Positions 49,164-57,502 of a stretch of DNA of 64,000 bases are shown here, in pieces; positions within the stretch are counted from its first letter, which is position 1, and each line of letters starts with the position of its first letter. The position numbers and the translations under genes are program-made. This stretch comes from Falsiroseomonas stagni DSM 19981 (lineage in GTDB: Bacteria; Pseudomonadota; Alphaproteobacteria; Acetobacterales; Acetobacteraceae), in contig NZ_FOSQ01000003.1 of assembly GCF_900114315.1 (NCBI RefSeq), forward strand, positions 186,001 to 250,000. The letters are read 5' to 3'. Below the pieces are notes generated by a model. The model was not told the DNA's origin. It worked only from the letters and a program-made list of their open reading frames with translations, and made no database searches.

Positions 49164-50252
49164 ATGCCCAGCCCCAGCAACAGCGTGCGCATCGCCCTCC
49201 TCCCCGGTGACGGAATCGGGCGGGAAGTCACGGAAGCCGCCACCTTCGTGATGGAGAAGCTGGCCCGCCGCCACGCCATCGGCATCGCGACGGACAGCCT
49301 GGAAGCCGGCGCCTTCGCCTACCAGGCCACCGGCACCGCGCTCTCCGACGAGACCTTCGACCGCGCGAAATCCGCCGACGCCATCCTGCTCGGCGCCATG
49401 GGCTGGCCGGGCATCCGCTACGACGACGGGACGGAAATCGCGCCCCAGCTCGACCTCCGCTTCCGCCTCGGCCTCTACGCCGGCGTGCGGCCGATCCGCG
49501 CCATCCCCGGCGTGCCGCTGCCGCTATCCGACCCGCGCGCCGCGAAGATCGACCTGGTGATCCTGCGGGAGAGCACGGAAGGCCTCTTCTACGCCCGTGG
49601 CCGCGGCACGGTGACGGATGACGCGGAAGCGCGCGACACCATGCTCATCACCCGCGCCACCACCGAACGCCTCTCCCGCTTCGCCTTCCGGCTCGCCGAG
49701 CGCCGCGCGGCGCGGATGGGCCGCAGCCAGCGCGTGACGCTGGTGGACAAGGCCAATGTCTTCACCTCGATGGCCTTCATGCGGAAGGTCTTTCTGGAGA
49801 TCGCCGCGGAATTCCCGGGCGTGCCGGCGGACGCCCACTACGTCGATGCCATGGCCCTCGATCTCATCCGGAAGCCCTGGGACTTCGACGTGCTGCCGAC
49901 GGAGAACATGTTCGGCGACATCCTCTCCGACCTCGGCGCCGGCCTGGTCGGCGGCATGGGCTACGCACCCTCCGCCGATATCGGCGACACCCACGCGGTC
50001 TTCCAGCCCAGCCACGGCACCGGGCCCGACATCGCCGGCAAGGGGATCGCCAACCCGACGGCGGCCATCCTCTCGGCCGCGCTGATGCTGGACTGGCTGG
50101 CCATGCGCGGCGCGGGGCAGGGCTTCGCCGATGCGGCGACGGAACTGGAAAGCGCCGTGGACGCGGCCTTCGCGAAGGGGCTGCGCAGCGCGGAATTCGG
50201 CGGCGTGGGGACGAAGGGTGTCGCGGAAGCGATCGCCGAGCAGATCAAGTAA
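49164..50252 (+). CDS. Isocitrate/isopropylmalate dehydrogenase-family protein
   Basis: NAD(P)-dependent beta-decarboxylating dehydrogenase of 362 residues. Family motifs: LLPGDGIGREVTEAATFVME, RESTEGLFYARGRG in the substrate loop, DKANVFTSMAFMRKVFLE, PTENMFGDILSDLGAGLVGG and the NAD loop FQPSHGTGPDIAGKGIANPT. The loop RESTEGL differs from the EL/NTGGIY of canonical LeuB, so it may act on another 2-hydroxy acid (tartrate, D-malate or a 3-isopropylmalate analogue). ATG 49164 has AGGAAG eight bases upstream. It precedes a nitroreductase and an MFS gene on the same strand but is separated from them by a 139-base hairpin-containing gap, so shared transcription is uncertain. Confidence 0.88.
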   Translation: MPSPSNSVRIALLPGDGIGREVTEAATFVMEKLARRHAIGIATDSLEAGAFAYQATGTALSDETFDRAKSADAILLGAMGWPGIRYDDGTEIAPQLDLRFRLGLYAGVRPIRAIPGVPLPLSDPRAAKIDLVILRESTEGLFYARGRGTVTDDAEARDTMLITRATTERLSRFAFRLAERRAARMGRSQRVTLVDKANVFTSMAFMRKVFLEIAAEFPGVPADAHYVDAMALDLIRKPWDFDVLPTENMFGDILSDLGAGLVGGMGYAPSADIGDTHAVFQPSHGTGPDIAGKGIANPTAAILSAALMLDWLAMRGAGQGFADAATELESAVDAAFAKGLRSAEFGGVGTKGVAEAIAEQIK

Positions 50253-50254
50253 GG

Positions 50255-50317
50255 GCGAGGCTCCGCCCAAATCTGAAGAAAGGGGGGCGCTCCGCCGGGG
50301 GGCGTGGCGCCCCCCGG
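50255..50317. repeat. GC-rich hairpin element downstream of the dehydrogenase gene
   Basis: Two stem-loops: GGGCG-AGGCTC-CGCCC near 50254-50269 and CCGGGGGGCG-TGG-CGCCCCCCGG (50295-50317), a 10-bp perfect stem identical in its arms to the one at 28561-28583. They fill the 139-base gap before the nitroreductase. There is no T-run. They are part of the dispersed hairpin family and could end or protect the upstream transcript. Confidence 0.7.
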
Positions 50318-50391
50318 ACCCCGCCAGCATTTGCGCCAACGGCAAGCGCGCGACAAACTCAAAGCAATCAAGCGGGAGCGACGCCAAGACC

Positions 50392-51063
50392 ATGGACGTG
50401 TTCGAGGCCCTGGCCACGCGGCGCAGCATCCGCGGCTTCCGGCCGGACCCCATCCCGCGCGCCATACTGGAAAAAATCCTGGGCGCCGCCTCCCGGGCAC
50501 CATCGGGATCGAACATCCAACCCTGGCGCGTGCGCGTGACCACGGGGGCGGAGAAGGCAGCGCTCTCGCTGGCGCTGCGCGCGGCGCATGACGCTGGCGC
50601 CAAGGTGGAGCGCGACTACCACTACTACCCGCGCATCTGGCGCGAACCCTACCTGGCGCGCCGCCGCGCCTGCGGCCTCGGCCTCTACAAGCTGGCCGGC
50701 GTCGCCCGCGGCGACAGCGCGGCAGCCCATGAACAGCGCGCCCGCAACTTCGACTTCTTCGGCGCGCCCGTCGGCCTCTTCTTCTCCATCGACCGCGACA
50801 TGGAACAGGGCTCCTGGCTCGACACCGGGATGTTTCTTCAGTCCATCATGCTGGCCGCCCGCGCCGAGGGCCTCGACACCTGCGCCCAGGCGGCCTTCTG
50901 CGACCATCACGACGTGGTGCGCGCCCATCTCGGCATCCCGGACGACCAGGCGCTGGTCTGCGGCATGTCGATCGGCATCGCGGACCACGACGTGCCGGCG
51001 AACGCCCTGGTGACGGATCGGGAGCCGCTGGAGAATTTCGTGACCTTCGGGCCGGAGGCGTGA
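50392..51063 (+). CDS. Nitroreductase-family protein
   Basis: FMN-dependent nitroreductase of 223 residues. Seen: EALATRRSIRGFRPDPIPRA (phosphate-binding Arg cluster), SRAPSGSNIQPWRVRVTTG (about residues 33-51), then DTGMFLQSIMLAARAEGLDT and VCGMSIGIADHD, the usual C-terminal FMN-proximal parts. It is soluble with no signal peptide. ATG 50392 is the natural start; the frame upstream is open but runs through a hairpin element. Its stop overlaps the MFS start by four bases (GTGA), so the enzyme and transporter are co-translated, suggesting uptake or export of its substrate or product. Substrate unknown. Confidence 0.88.
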   Translation: MDVFEALATRRSIRGFRPDPIPRAILEKILGAASRAPSGSNIQPWRVRVTTGAEKAALSLALRAAHDAGAKVERDYHYYPRIWREPYLARRRACGLGLYKLAGVARGDSAAAHEQRARNFDFFGAPVGLFFSIDRDMEQGSWLDTGMFLQSIMLAARAEGLDTCAQAAFCDHHDVVRAHLGIPDDQALVCGMSIGIADHDVPANALVTDREPLENFVTFGPEA

Positions 51064-52283
51064 CCCACCTCGACAGCCGGCAGAGCTGGATCCGACTCTC
51101 CGCCATCATGGCGCTGTCGACGCTGGGCGGCGCGGGCATGTGGTCGGTCGTGGTGGCGCTGCCCTTCGTGCAGGCGGAATTCGGCGCGACGAGGGCCGAT
51201 GCGTCGCTGCCCTACACCCTCACCATGGTGGGCTTCGCCGCGGGCGGTATCCTGATGGGGCGGCTGTCCGACCGCTTCGGCGCGATGATCCCGGTGATGG
51301 GCGCGTCCTGCGTCATGGGCATCGGCTACATCCTGGCGGGCGTGGCGCCGAGCCTGATGTGGTTCGCGCTGATCCAGGGCGTGCTGATCGGCGCGCTCGG
51401 CTCCTCGGCCAGCTTCGGGCCGCTGATGGCCGATGCCTCGATGTGGTTCCTGCGGCGGCGCGGCATCGCGGTGGCGCTGGCGGCGTCGGGCAACTACCTG
51501 GCCGGCGTGGTGTGGCCGCCGCTGCTGACGGTGCTGATCGGCAATTGGGGCTGGCGCGTCGCGCACATCGTCGTCGGCTGCATCGTGCTGGTGACCATGC
51601 CGCTGATCGCCCTGATGCTGCGCGCCCGCCCGCCGGTGGCGAAGGTCGTGCCCCCGGTCGCGGGCGCACCGCCGCCGCGCGCGGAACGGCCGCTCGGGAT
51701 GTCGAAGAATACGCTGACGGGGGTACTGGGCTTCGCCGGCATCGGCTGCTGCATCGCCATGGCCATGCCGCAGGTCCATATCGTCGCCTATTGCGGGGAC
51801 CTCGGCTACGGCGTGGCGCGGGGGACGGAGATGCTCTCCCTCATGCTCGCCTTCGGCATCGTCTCCCGCATCGCCTCCGGCTTCATCGCGGACCGCATCG
51901 GGGGCTTGCGGACGCTGCTGCTGGGATCGCTGCTGCAGGGCGCGGCGCTGGTCATGTATCTCGGCTTCGACAGCCTGTTCTCGCTCTATGTGATCTCCGC
52001 CCTCTTCGGCCTGTTCCAGGGCGGCATCGTGCCGTCCTACGCCATCATCGTGCGGGAGTATTTCCCGGCGCGCGAAGCGGGCACGCGGCTCGGCATCGTG
52101 CTGATGGCGACGCTGGCGGGCATGGCGATCGGCGGCTGGGTCTCCGGCTTCATCTTCGACCTGACCGGCAGCTACGCCGCCGCCTTCCTCAACGGCGTCG
52201 CCTGGAACCTGGTCAACGTCATCATCGTCACGACGCTGCTGATCCGCGCGCAGGGGATGCGGGGGCGGGCCGCGATGGCGTGA
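51060..52283 (+). CDS. Major facilitator superfamily transporter
   Basis: Twelve-helix transporter of 407 residues. MFS signatures are GILMGRLSDRFGAMIPVMGA (loop 2-3, with the DRFG motif), a second-half counterpart IASGFIADRIGGLRTLLLGS, and YFPAREAGTRLGIVLMATLA. The first helix is SAIMALSTLGGAGMWSVVVA. A central linker of about 30 residues (Pro/Ala-rich, about 185-215) joins the halves. The start is a GTG at 51060, overlapping the nitroreductase stop. It resembles the oxalate/formate-antiporter or monocarboxylate subgroups in general layout, but the substrate cannot be assigned. It is convergent with doxX, only four bases apart. Confidence 0.88.
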   Translation: MTHLDSRQSWIRLSAIMALSTLGGAGMWSVVVALPFVQAEFGATRADASLPYTLTMVGFAAGGILMGRLSDRFGAMIPVMGASCVMGIGYILAGVAPSLMWFALIQGVLIGALGSSASFGPLMADASMWFLRRRGIAVALAASGNYLAGVVWPPLLTVLIGNWGWRVAHIVVGCIVLVTMPLIALMLRARPPVAKVVPPVAGAPPPRAERPLGMSKNTLTGVLGFAGIGCCIAMAMPQVHIVAYCGDLGYGVARGTEMLSLMLAFGIVSRIASGFIADRIGGLRTLLLGSLLQGAALVMYLGFDSLFSLYVISALFGLFQGGIVPSYAIIVREYFPAREAGTRLGIVLMATLAGMAIGGWVSGFIFDLTGSYAAAFLNGVAWNLVNVIIVTTLLIRAQGMRGRAAMA

Positions 52284-52287
52284 CGCG

Positions 52288-52707
52288 CTACGCCGTCCTT
52301 CGCCCGCGCAGCGCATCCAGGCTCCACGGCCCCGCGCCGGCGACGCTGAGATACAGGAACACGAAGCAGTAGAGGATCGCCGCATCGCCGCCGTTCAGCG
52401 CGGGGAAGACGTGGCGCGGCGCATGGCCGATGACATAGGCTGCGGCCATCTCCCCGGATGCGATGAAGGCAGCCGGCCTGGTCAGCAGCCCCAGCGTGAT
52501 CAGCGAGCCCAGCCCGAGTTCCAGCACCCCCGCCACCCAGGACAGCGTCAGCGCATCCGGCAGGGGCGCGCCGCCCGCCATCGGCGGGAAGCCCAGGATC
52601 TTCTGCGTACCATGCGCGAGGAACAGCAGCCCCGTCATGATGCGCAGCACGGACAGCATCCGGGGCGCCCAGGCGATGAGGGTAGGGTGGTTCGCGACAT
52701 CAGGCAT
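52288..52707 (-). CDS. DoxX family membrane protein
   Basis: Four-helix inner-membrane protein of 139 residues in the DoxX/DUF417-type family. Characteristic segments: RIMTGLLFLAHGTQKILGFP (conserved HG-x-Q-K), LSWVAGVLELGLGSLITLGL and AAAYVIGHAPRHVFPALNGG. ATG 52707 gives MPDVANHPTLIAW; its ribosome site is weak. It is the last gene of a leftward run starting with the spermidine-synthase-like or nitrile hydratase genes, 80 bases after the GNAT gene. DoxX proteins are linked to respiratory or redox stress functions in some bacteria; the role here is unknown. Confidence 0.85.
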   Translation of the reverse strand: MPDVANHPTLIAWAPRMLSVLRIMTGLLFLAHGTQKILGFPPMAGGAPLPDALTLSWVAGVLELGLGSLITLGLLTRPAAFIASGEMAAAYVIGHAPRHVFPALNGGDAAILYCFVFLYLSVAGAGPWSLDALRGRRTA

Positions 52708-52787
52708 GCAGGGGCGTTTCCAGGCCGGCGGGCGGAATGCCCGGGTCCGGTGCTGCAACGCGGCAGAGCGCCAGCGGCTGCGCCGGC

Positions 52788-53210
52788 CTACGGCGCCGTG
52801 ACCAGCACGCGGCTGAACAGCAGCTCCCCCGCCGCATCCAGCCCGCCTTCCACCCACCCCTGCCGCCGGTAGAATTCGGCCGCGCGGGTGCCGGGTTCGG
52901 TATCCAGCGTCGCGGTCCTGTGCCCCGCTTCCGCCAGGCTCGCGCAGGCGCGGGCGATCAGCGCGCTTCCGATGCCGCGGCCTTCGAAGGGCGGATCGAC
53001 GAACAGCGCCCAGATCGACCCGTTGCGCGGATCCCCGGCCGAGAAGCCGCGGATCGCGCCCGCTTCCTCCCACACCCAGACCGGCGCGTTCTCCACGAAC
53101 CAGACGACATCCGCCGGGGAGACGCGCGCGGGGTTGAAGCTGTTCTCCCGCACGCCGAGGCGGATGCGCATCAGGTCCGGGATGTCGGCCAGCCCAGCGG
53201 TGCGGATCAC
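52788..53210 (-). CDS. GNAT-family N-acetyltransferase
   Basis: Acetyltransferase of 140 residues that would use acetyl-CoA to modify a small molecule or protein amine. Seen: IRTAGLADIPDLMRIRLGVR (N-terminal beta1-alpha1), ALFVDPPFEGRGIGSALIAR (motif A, the CoA pyrophosphate loop, with EGRGIG) and ATLDTEPGTRAAEFYRRQGW (motif B). The start is a GTG at 53210, six bases after the nitrile-hydratase alpha gene, so it is in that operon. The acceptor is unknown. Its association with the nitrile/thiocyanate hydrolase genes suggests processing of the product or protection against it. Confidence 0.9.
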   Translation of the reverse strand: MIRTAGLADIPDLMRIRLGVRENSFNPARVSPADVVWFVENAPVWVWEEAGAIRGFSAGDPRNGSIWALFVDPPFEGRGIGSALIARACASLAEAGHRTATLDTEPGTRAAEFYRRQGWVEGGLDAAGELLFSRVLVTAP

Positions 53211-53216
53211 GGGCCT

Positions 53217-53798
53217 TCAGGCCCGCGGCAGCGCGACGCCCACCAGCGCATCCCGCGTGACGAGGGAGGCGAGCCGCCCCGCGTCCCAACCCTCGGTCCC
53301 CGCGGGGCGTTGCGGCAGCACCATCCAGCGGAAATCGGCGGTGCTGTCCACGACCTTCACGGCGACGCCATCGGGCAGCGTCGTGCCCCATTCCGCCAGC
53401 ACGGCGCGGGGTTCGCGCACCGCGCGCGCGCGATAGGCGGCCGATTTGTACCAATGCGGGGGATAGCCCAGCACGGCCCGCGGGTAGCAGGAGCAGAGCG
53501 TGCAGACGACGAGGTGATGGACCTTGTCCGTATCCTCCAGCACGCCGAGCGGCGGCGCGCCGGCCATGGAGACGCCCATCGCCTCCGCCGCCTGGCCGCC
53601 GTCGCGCAGCAGCAGCGCGCGGTACTCGGCATCGGTCCAGGCGCGGGCGACCATGCGTGCGCCGATCTCGGGGCTGGCGCGGTCGGTGCTGGCGATCTGG
53701 GTGGCGATCTGGTCTTCCGTCAGCACGCCCTTGGCGACCAGGGCGGCGACGAAGCGGTCGAGCAGCGCGACGCTCTCCGCCGATGGTGCATGCGCCAT
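53217..53798 (-). CDS. Nitrile hydratase alpha subunit / thiocyanate hydrolase gamma-like
   Basis: Metal-binding catalytic subunit, 193 residues. The metal site is C99-T-L-C102-S103-C104 (VCTLCSCY), in the form typical of cobalt-dependent enzymes (Thr where iron types have Ser); the second and third cysteines are normally oxidised. Flanking WYKSAAYRARAVREPRAVLA and RWMVLPQRPAGTEGWDAGRL match the family. Nitrile hydratases turn nitriles into amides; thiocyanate hydrolase gives carbonyl sulfide and ammonia. The partner beta subunit is split into two genes upstream, as in thiocyanate hydrolase. ATG 53798 shares one base with the upstream stop. The substrate needs testing. Confidence 0.88.
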   Translation of the reverse strand: MAHAPSAESVALLDRFVAALVAKGVLTEDQIATQIASTDRASPEIGARMVARAWTDAEYRALLLRDGGQAAEAMGVSMAGAPPLGVLEDTDKVHHLVVCTLCSCYPRAVLGYPPHWYKSAAYRARAVREPRAVLAEWGTTLPDGVAVKVVDSTADFRWMVLPQRPAGTEGWDAGRLASLVTRDALVGVALPRA

Positions 53799-54088
53799 CA
53801 GGCCGTGCCCTCCAGCCAATGCTCGTAGAGTTCGACCAGCACCGTGTCCCCCGCCGCGCCCTCGTTCCAGAGCGAGGGCTGGTCGAAGCGCACATGGTAG
53901 AGCGGCACCTTCGCCGCCGGCCGCGCGAAGGCCAGATCCTCGGGGTTCGGATAGGCGCCGAGGGGGCGTTCCACCACGCCTTCCCGCCCGCGCAGATAAT
54001 GCGGGGTGCGGATGTGGCAGGGGCCGCGGAGTTCGGGAAAGTCGCGCTTCACGCGCACGCGCTGTCCCGCCTGGAACGAACCGCTCAT
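53798..54088 (-). CDS. Nitrile hydratase beta subunit C-terminal half (separate polypeptide)
   Basis: Polypeptide of 96 residues equivalent to the C-terminal half of the nitrile hydratase beta chain, or the alpha chain of thiocyanate hydrolase. It shows the SH3-like core: FQAGQRVRVKRDFPELRGPC, then HYLRGREGVVERPLGAYPNP, KVPLYHVRFDQPSLW and DTVLVELYEHWLE. It lacks the helical N-terminal part, which is encoded by the preceding gene. ATG 54088 overlaps that gene's stop (ATGA), and its own stop overlaps the alpha start, so the three chains should be made in fixed ratio and assemble into one enzyme. Confidence 0.85.
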   Translation of the reverse strand: MSGSFQAGQRVRVKRDFPELRGPCHIRTPHYLRGREGVVERPLGAYPNPEDLAFARPAAKVPLYHVRFDQPSLWNEGAAGDTVLVELYEHWLEGTA

Positions 54089-54381
54089 CGCAACTTCTCC
54101 GCCTGCACCACGCCCTTCTCGACCATCAGCGCCGAGATGCCGCGCAGCCAGCGCTCATAGTAGCCGAGCGCGTGGTATTCGGGCTCCGGGATCGCCTCGA
54201 TGCAGCGGCGCATCTCATCCACCGTCATCAGCCCGCTGCGGCCGAGGATCTGGCGCAGCGCATCGACGCGCTTGCCGAATTCATCCGGCGGCGCCTCGTC
54301 ATCCGGCTCGACGGCCGTGCAGCGGAAGCGCGGGGCGCCGCCGAGGTCGTGGGTCGCTGGAGGGGGTGCTTCGTCCGTCAT
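54085..54381 (-). CDS. Nitrile hydratase beta subunit N-terminal half / accessory-like protein
   Basis: Helical protein of 98 residues. The THDLGGAPRF segment matches the HD(L/V)GG that opens nitrile hydratase beta and thiocyanate hydrolase beta chains. The C-terminal HALGYYERWLRGISALMVEKGVV matches the YYxxWLxALxxLLxEKGV helix of the beta family. It lacks the SH3-like half, which is a separate downstream gene. It could instead be the metallochaperone-like activator (P14K type), which is homologous to this half; the HDLGG and the operon position favour a subunit. It starts 31 bases after the spermidine-synthase-like gene. Confidence 0.78.
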   Translation of the reverse strand: MTDEAPPPATHDLGGAPRFRCTAVEPDDEAPPDEFGKRVDALRQILGRSGLMTVDEMRRCIEAIPEPEYHALGYYERWLRGISALMVEKGVVQAEKLR

Positions 54382-54411
54382 GGGCGCATCGTAAGCCGAT
54401 TTCGGCTGGCG

Positions 54412-56433
54412 CTACCACCACCCCCGCAAGGCGGCGCCGAGGTGCCAGCGATCATCCCGCCAGGGCGTCGCGGCGGGCGCGACGTGGGCCCAGCCCTCCG
54501 CCGCCAGCGCGGCGGCCAGCCCGGCATCCCGCGTGACGGCGACCCAGACGGAAGGCTGGCCGCCCGGCGCGGCGGCGAGGGAGAGCACCTGCGCCCCCGC
54601 CTCCCGCCCCGCCGCGGCGATCAGCGGCGGCAGGTCGAAATGCGTGTTGCTGGCATGGAAGGCCGCGGCCCCGCCGGGTGCCAGGCGGTCGAGGAACAGC
54701 GCCACGCCCTCCGCCGTCGCCATATGGACGGGGACGGAGGCGCCGGAATAGGCATCCAGCACCACGAGGTCGATCGACCCCGGCGCGGCATCCCGCAGCC
54801 CGACGCGGCCATCGGCGATGACCACCGGCGGGTCGCCGCAATCCCGCAGGAAGGTGAACCAGCGCCGCGCGGCGTCCACCACGGCGGGCGAGATCTCGAT
54901 GTAGGACAGGCGGAGGCGATCCGACCCGTAGCAGGCCATGGCCCCGGCACCCAACCCGACCAGCACCGCCTGCATCGGCGTGTCGCGCCGTGCCGACATG
55001 ACCGCGATCAGCCGCCCGCCCCCGGCTTCCCGGTGGTAGTAGCCCGTGGGTTCCAGCGCCCGGGCGGGGTCCTGCCACTGATAGCCATGCAAGGTGCGGC
55101 CATGGGCCAGCACCAGGCGGTCCCCCTGGTCCTGCACCTGCACGGCGCCGTAGAAATCCCGCCCCCAGCGGATGGACCCGCCCATCCCCTCCAGCAGCGG
55201 CGCCAGCGCCAGCAGGGCCGCGGCGCTGCCCCAGATCAGCTTCGGCACCAGGTCCCGCCCGATGGCCGGCAACAGGCAGAGCGCCGCCAGGGCCAGCGGA
55301 TATTCCAGCGGCCGGTCGAACAGCATGGGGGCCAGCAGCGCATTGACCGTGCCCCCCAGCGCGCCGCCGAGCGACAGGCACAGGTAGAAGCGCGTCAGCC
55401 CCGCGGCCTCCGGCCGCGCCAGCGCCAGCCGGGCATGGGCCAGCGTGCCTGCCGCCAGCAGCCCGCCGACATGGATCAGCACGCCCGCCGAGGGGAAGGC
55501 GCTGCCGAAGGCGGGCGCGACGACCTCCAGCAGCATGGCCGGCAGGAACAGCGTGACGCCGGCCAGCCCCCAGCGCGCGGCCGCGGCCGGCCGCCAGAAG
55601 GCCAGGATCCAGCTGAGGAGATAGGCCGCCAGCGGCAGCACCCAGAGCAGCGGCAGCGGCGCGATCGTCACCGTCACGCGCTCCGTCGCGCCCAGCAGCA
55701 GGCTGGCGGGCAGGGCGGCCAGCGCCACCCAGGGCAGGGCCTGCCGCCACCCCGCGCCGCCGCCGGCCTGCCGCGCCACCGGCGGTGCGGGGTGGCGCAG
55801 CACCGGCCAGGCGCAGGCCAGCAGCCCCAGCGCGCAGGCGGCGAAGCCCAGCGTCCAGAACCGCCCCTGCGCGCTGAGCGCCAGGTAGGGCTCCAGCAGC
55901 AGCGGATAGGCCGCCAGCCCCGCCAGGCTGCCGGCATTGGAGACGGCATAGAGCCACCAGGGCGCATCGCCCGCGACGCGCGCGTACCAGGCCTGCAGCG
56001 CCGCCGCATTGGCGCCCAGCACCAGCACCGCGGGGCCATAGGCGACGGCCAGCGTCGCCAGCACGTCGATGGCCGGGCCCATGCCCGTGGCGCGCGGCGG
56101 CGGCACCGGCGCCAGCAGCGGCAGGGCCAGCAGCGCCAGCCCCAGATGCACCGCCGCCGCGCCGCGGGGGCCGAGGCGCGTCGAGGTCAGGTGGAACAGC
56201 GCGCTGCCCGCCAGCAATCCCAGCTGGAAGAACAGCATCACCGCCGTCCACACCGCGGCACCCCCGCCGAAGGGCGGCAGCAGCGCCTTGCCCAGCATGG
56301 GCTGCACGGCGAAGAGCAGCGCGGCGGAGGTCGCGACGGTCGCGGCGAACAGCAGCGCGGTCAGGCGGTGCTGCGTGGAGGGAGGCGGGGAGGCGGAAGG
56401 CGAAGGGCGGGCCGCGAAGACCGCGTCCTTCAC
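54412..56433 (-). CDS. Membrane spermidine-synthase-like protein
   Basis: Fusion protein of 673 residues. The first ~430 residues contain about 11-12 hydrophobic helices, and the C-terminal ~230 residues are a spermidine-synthase/methyltransferase Rossmann domain: VLVGLGAGAMACYGSDRLRL, YIEISPAVVDAARRWFTFL, VIADGRVGLRDA and VVLDAYSGASVPVHMATAEG. The Gly-rich loop and the Asp/Glu nucleoside positions look intact, so aminopropyl or methyl transfer is possible, but the fused form is a poorly characterised family. The start is a GTG at 56433, overlapping the SH3 gene stop (GTGA). It precedes the nitrile hydratase genes by 30 bases. Confidence 0.82.
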   Translation of the reverse strand: MKDAVFAARPSPSASPPPSTQHRLTALLFAATVATSAALLFAVQPMLGKALLPPFGGGAAVWTAVMLFFQLGLLAGSALFHLTSTRLGPRGAAAVHLGLALLALPLLAPVPPPRATGMGPAIDVLATLAVAYGPAVLVLGANAAALQAWYARVAGDAPWWLYAVSNAGSLAGLAAYPLLLEPYLALSAQGRFWTLGFAACALGLLACAWPVLRHPAPPVARQAGGGAGWRQALPWVALAALPASLLLGATERVTVTIAPLPLLWVLPLAAYLLSWILAFWRPAAAARWGLAGVTLFLPAMLLEVVAPAFGSAFPSAGVLIHVGGLLAAGTLAHARLALARPEAAGLTRFYLCLSLGGALGGTVNALLAPMLFDRPLEYPLALAALCLLPAIGRDLVPKLIWGSAAALLALAPLLEGMGGSIRWGRDFYGAVQVQDQGDRLVLAHGRTLHGYQWQDPARALEPTGYYHREAGGGRLIAVMSARRDTPMQAVLVGLGAGAMACYGSDRLRLSYIEISPAVVDAARRWFTFLRDCGDPPVVIADGRVGLRDAAPGSIDLVVLDAYSGASVPVHMATAEGVALFLDRLAPGGAAAFHASNTHFDLPPLIAAAGREAGAQVLSLAAAPGGQPSVWVAVTRDAGLAAALAAEGWAHVAPAATPWRDDRWHLGAALRGWW

Positions 56434-57419
56434 TTCACCTCTTCCTCCGCGCCGATGCCCCAGAGTTCGGCCCGGCGCAGGAAGCCGCGATGGCCGGCGA
56501 TCTGCACCTCGCACCAGCTGTTGCTGGCCTCGCATTCCCGGATGCGGCCGATGACGCCGGGGCGGAGCCGCGCGACCGCCGGGCTGCCCTCCTCCGCCCG
56601 GCGCCGCAGCGTCACCTCCTGCGCCGTGGCGGCGCCGCGGATCAGCACGGTGCGGCGGCCCGCCAGGGTCGAGGAATGGACCCAACCCTCCGCCCCCTCC
56701 GCATCCCGGATGCGGCGCCAGAGCTGGAATTCACCGACGATCTGCACCGGCAGGTCGCGGCGCTGGAAGGTCCATTCGATCGGATAGCTGGTGGACGGCC
56801 CGACCCGCATGTTGACCTCGTCCGACCGCAGCGCGGCGAAGCGGGGCAGGGGAAGGCCGGTGACGGAGCCGGTGGAGGGAATGGGCGGCGGCGGGGGCTG
56901 GGCCGGTTCCGGCGTGCGGTTGGCGGCGGCAGCCGCGCCGGCGGCGGCGGCCCCGGCCGCGGCCCCGGCGGCGACGGCGGCGGCGGGGCGTCGGTTGGGC
57001 TGCTGCTGCTGCTGCTGCGGGTTGCGGGCGGCGGCTGCCGGCGCCTGGCCGGGCCGCTGCGCCTGCGTGCCGGTCGTCCCCGGCGGCCTGGGCGGCGTGG
57101 CGCCGGGCTGGGGCGGGCGGGCTGGCGCCGCCTGGCCCTGGGGCGGCCGGGCGGGCGTCGGCTGGCCCTGGGGCGGCCGGGGCGGCGTCGCCTGGCTCTG
57201 CTGGGGCGGGCGGGGTGGCTGCGCCGGTGGGCGGGCGGCGGGCTGGCTGGGCGCGGGGGTGGCGGCGGCGGTTGGCGGCGCGGCGGGCGGCGTGGCCTGC
57301 ACGGGCCGCGGCGGCGCCAGCGTGCCCTGGCCCGGCGCGATGCTGGATTGCGGCAGCGCGACACCCCCCGAGAGGGCGACCAGCAGCACCGACAGGACAG
57401 CGGGACGGGCGAAGCGCAT
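56430..57419 (-). CDS. Secreted SH3-domain protein with a Pro/Ala/Gln-rich linker
   Basis: Exported protein of 329 residues. A signal peptide occupies about 1-24 (RPAVLSVLLVALSGGVA). Residues about 30-190 are low complexity, with PARPPQGQ-like units, a QQQQQQ run and an Ala-rich stretch. The C-terminal ~140 residues hold two bacterial SH3-like modules: LRSDEVNMRVGPSTSYPIEW with GEFQLWRRIRDAEGAEGWVH, then VARLRPGVIGRIRECEASNS with WCEVQIAGHRGFLRRAELWG. Such domains usually bind peptidoglycan. ATG 57419 has AAGGGATC upstream; a second ATG at 57437 is possible. The linker probably spans the periplasm to the cell wall. Confidence 0.85.
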   Translation of the reverse strand: MRFARPAVLSVLLVALSGGVALPQSSIAPGQGTLAPPRPVQATPPAAPPTAAATPAPSQPAARPPAQPPRPPQQSQATPPRPPQGQPTPARPPQGQAAPARPPQPGATPPRPPGTTGTQAQRPGQAPAAAARNPQQQQQQPNRRPAAAVAAGAAAGAAAAGAAAAANRTPEPAQPPPPPIPSTGSVTGLPLPRFAALRSDEVNMRVGPSTSYPIEWTFQRRDLPVQIVGEFQLWRRIRDAEGAEGWVHSSTLAGRRTVLIRGAATAQEVTLRRRAEEGSPAVARLRPGVIGRIRECEASNSWCEVQIAGHRGFLRRAELWGIGAEEEVK

Positions 57420-57502
57420 GCCCGATCCCTTCCGCATTCCATGGCGCCGGGTCAAGCGCCTAAGTGCGGTTCCTGCGATGACGTGGGAGGATCGGCCAAG
57501 GG

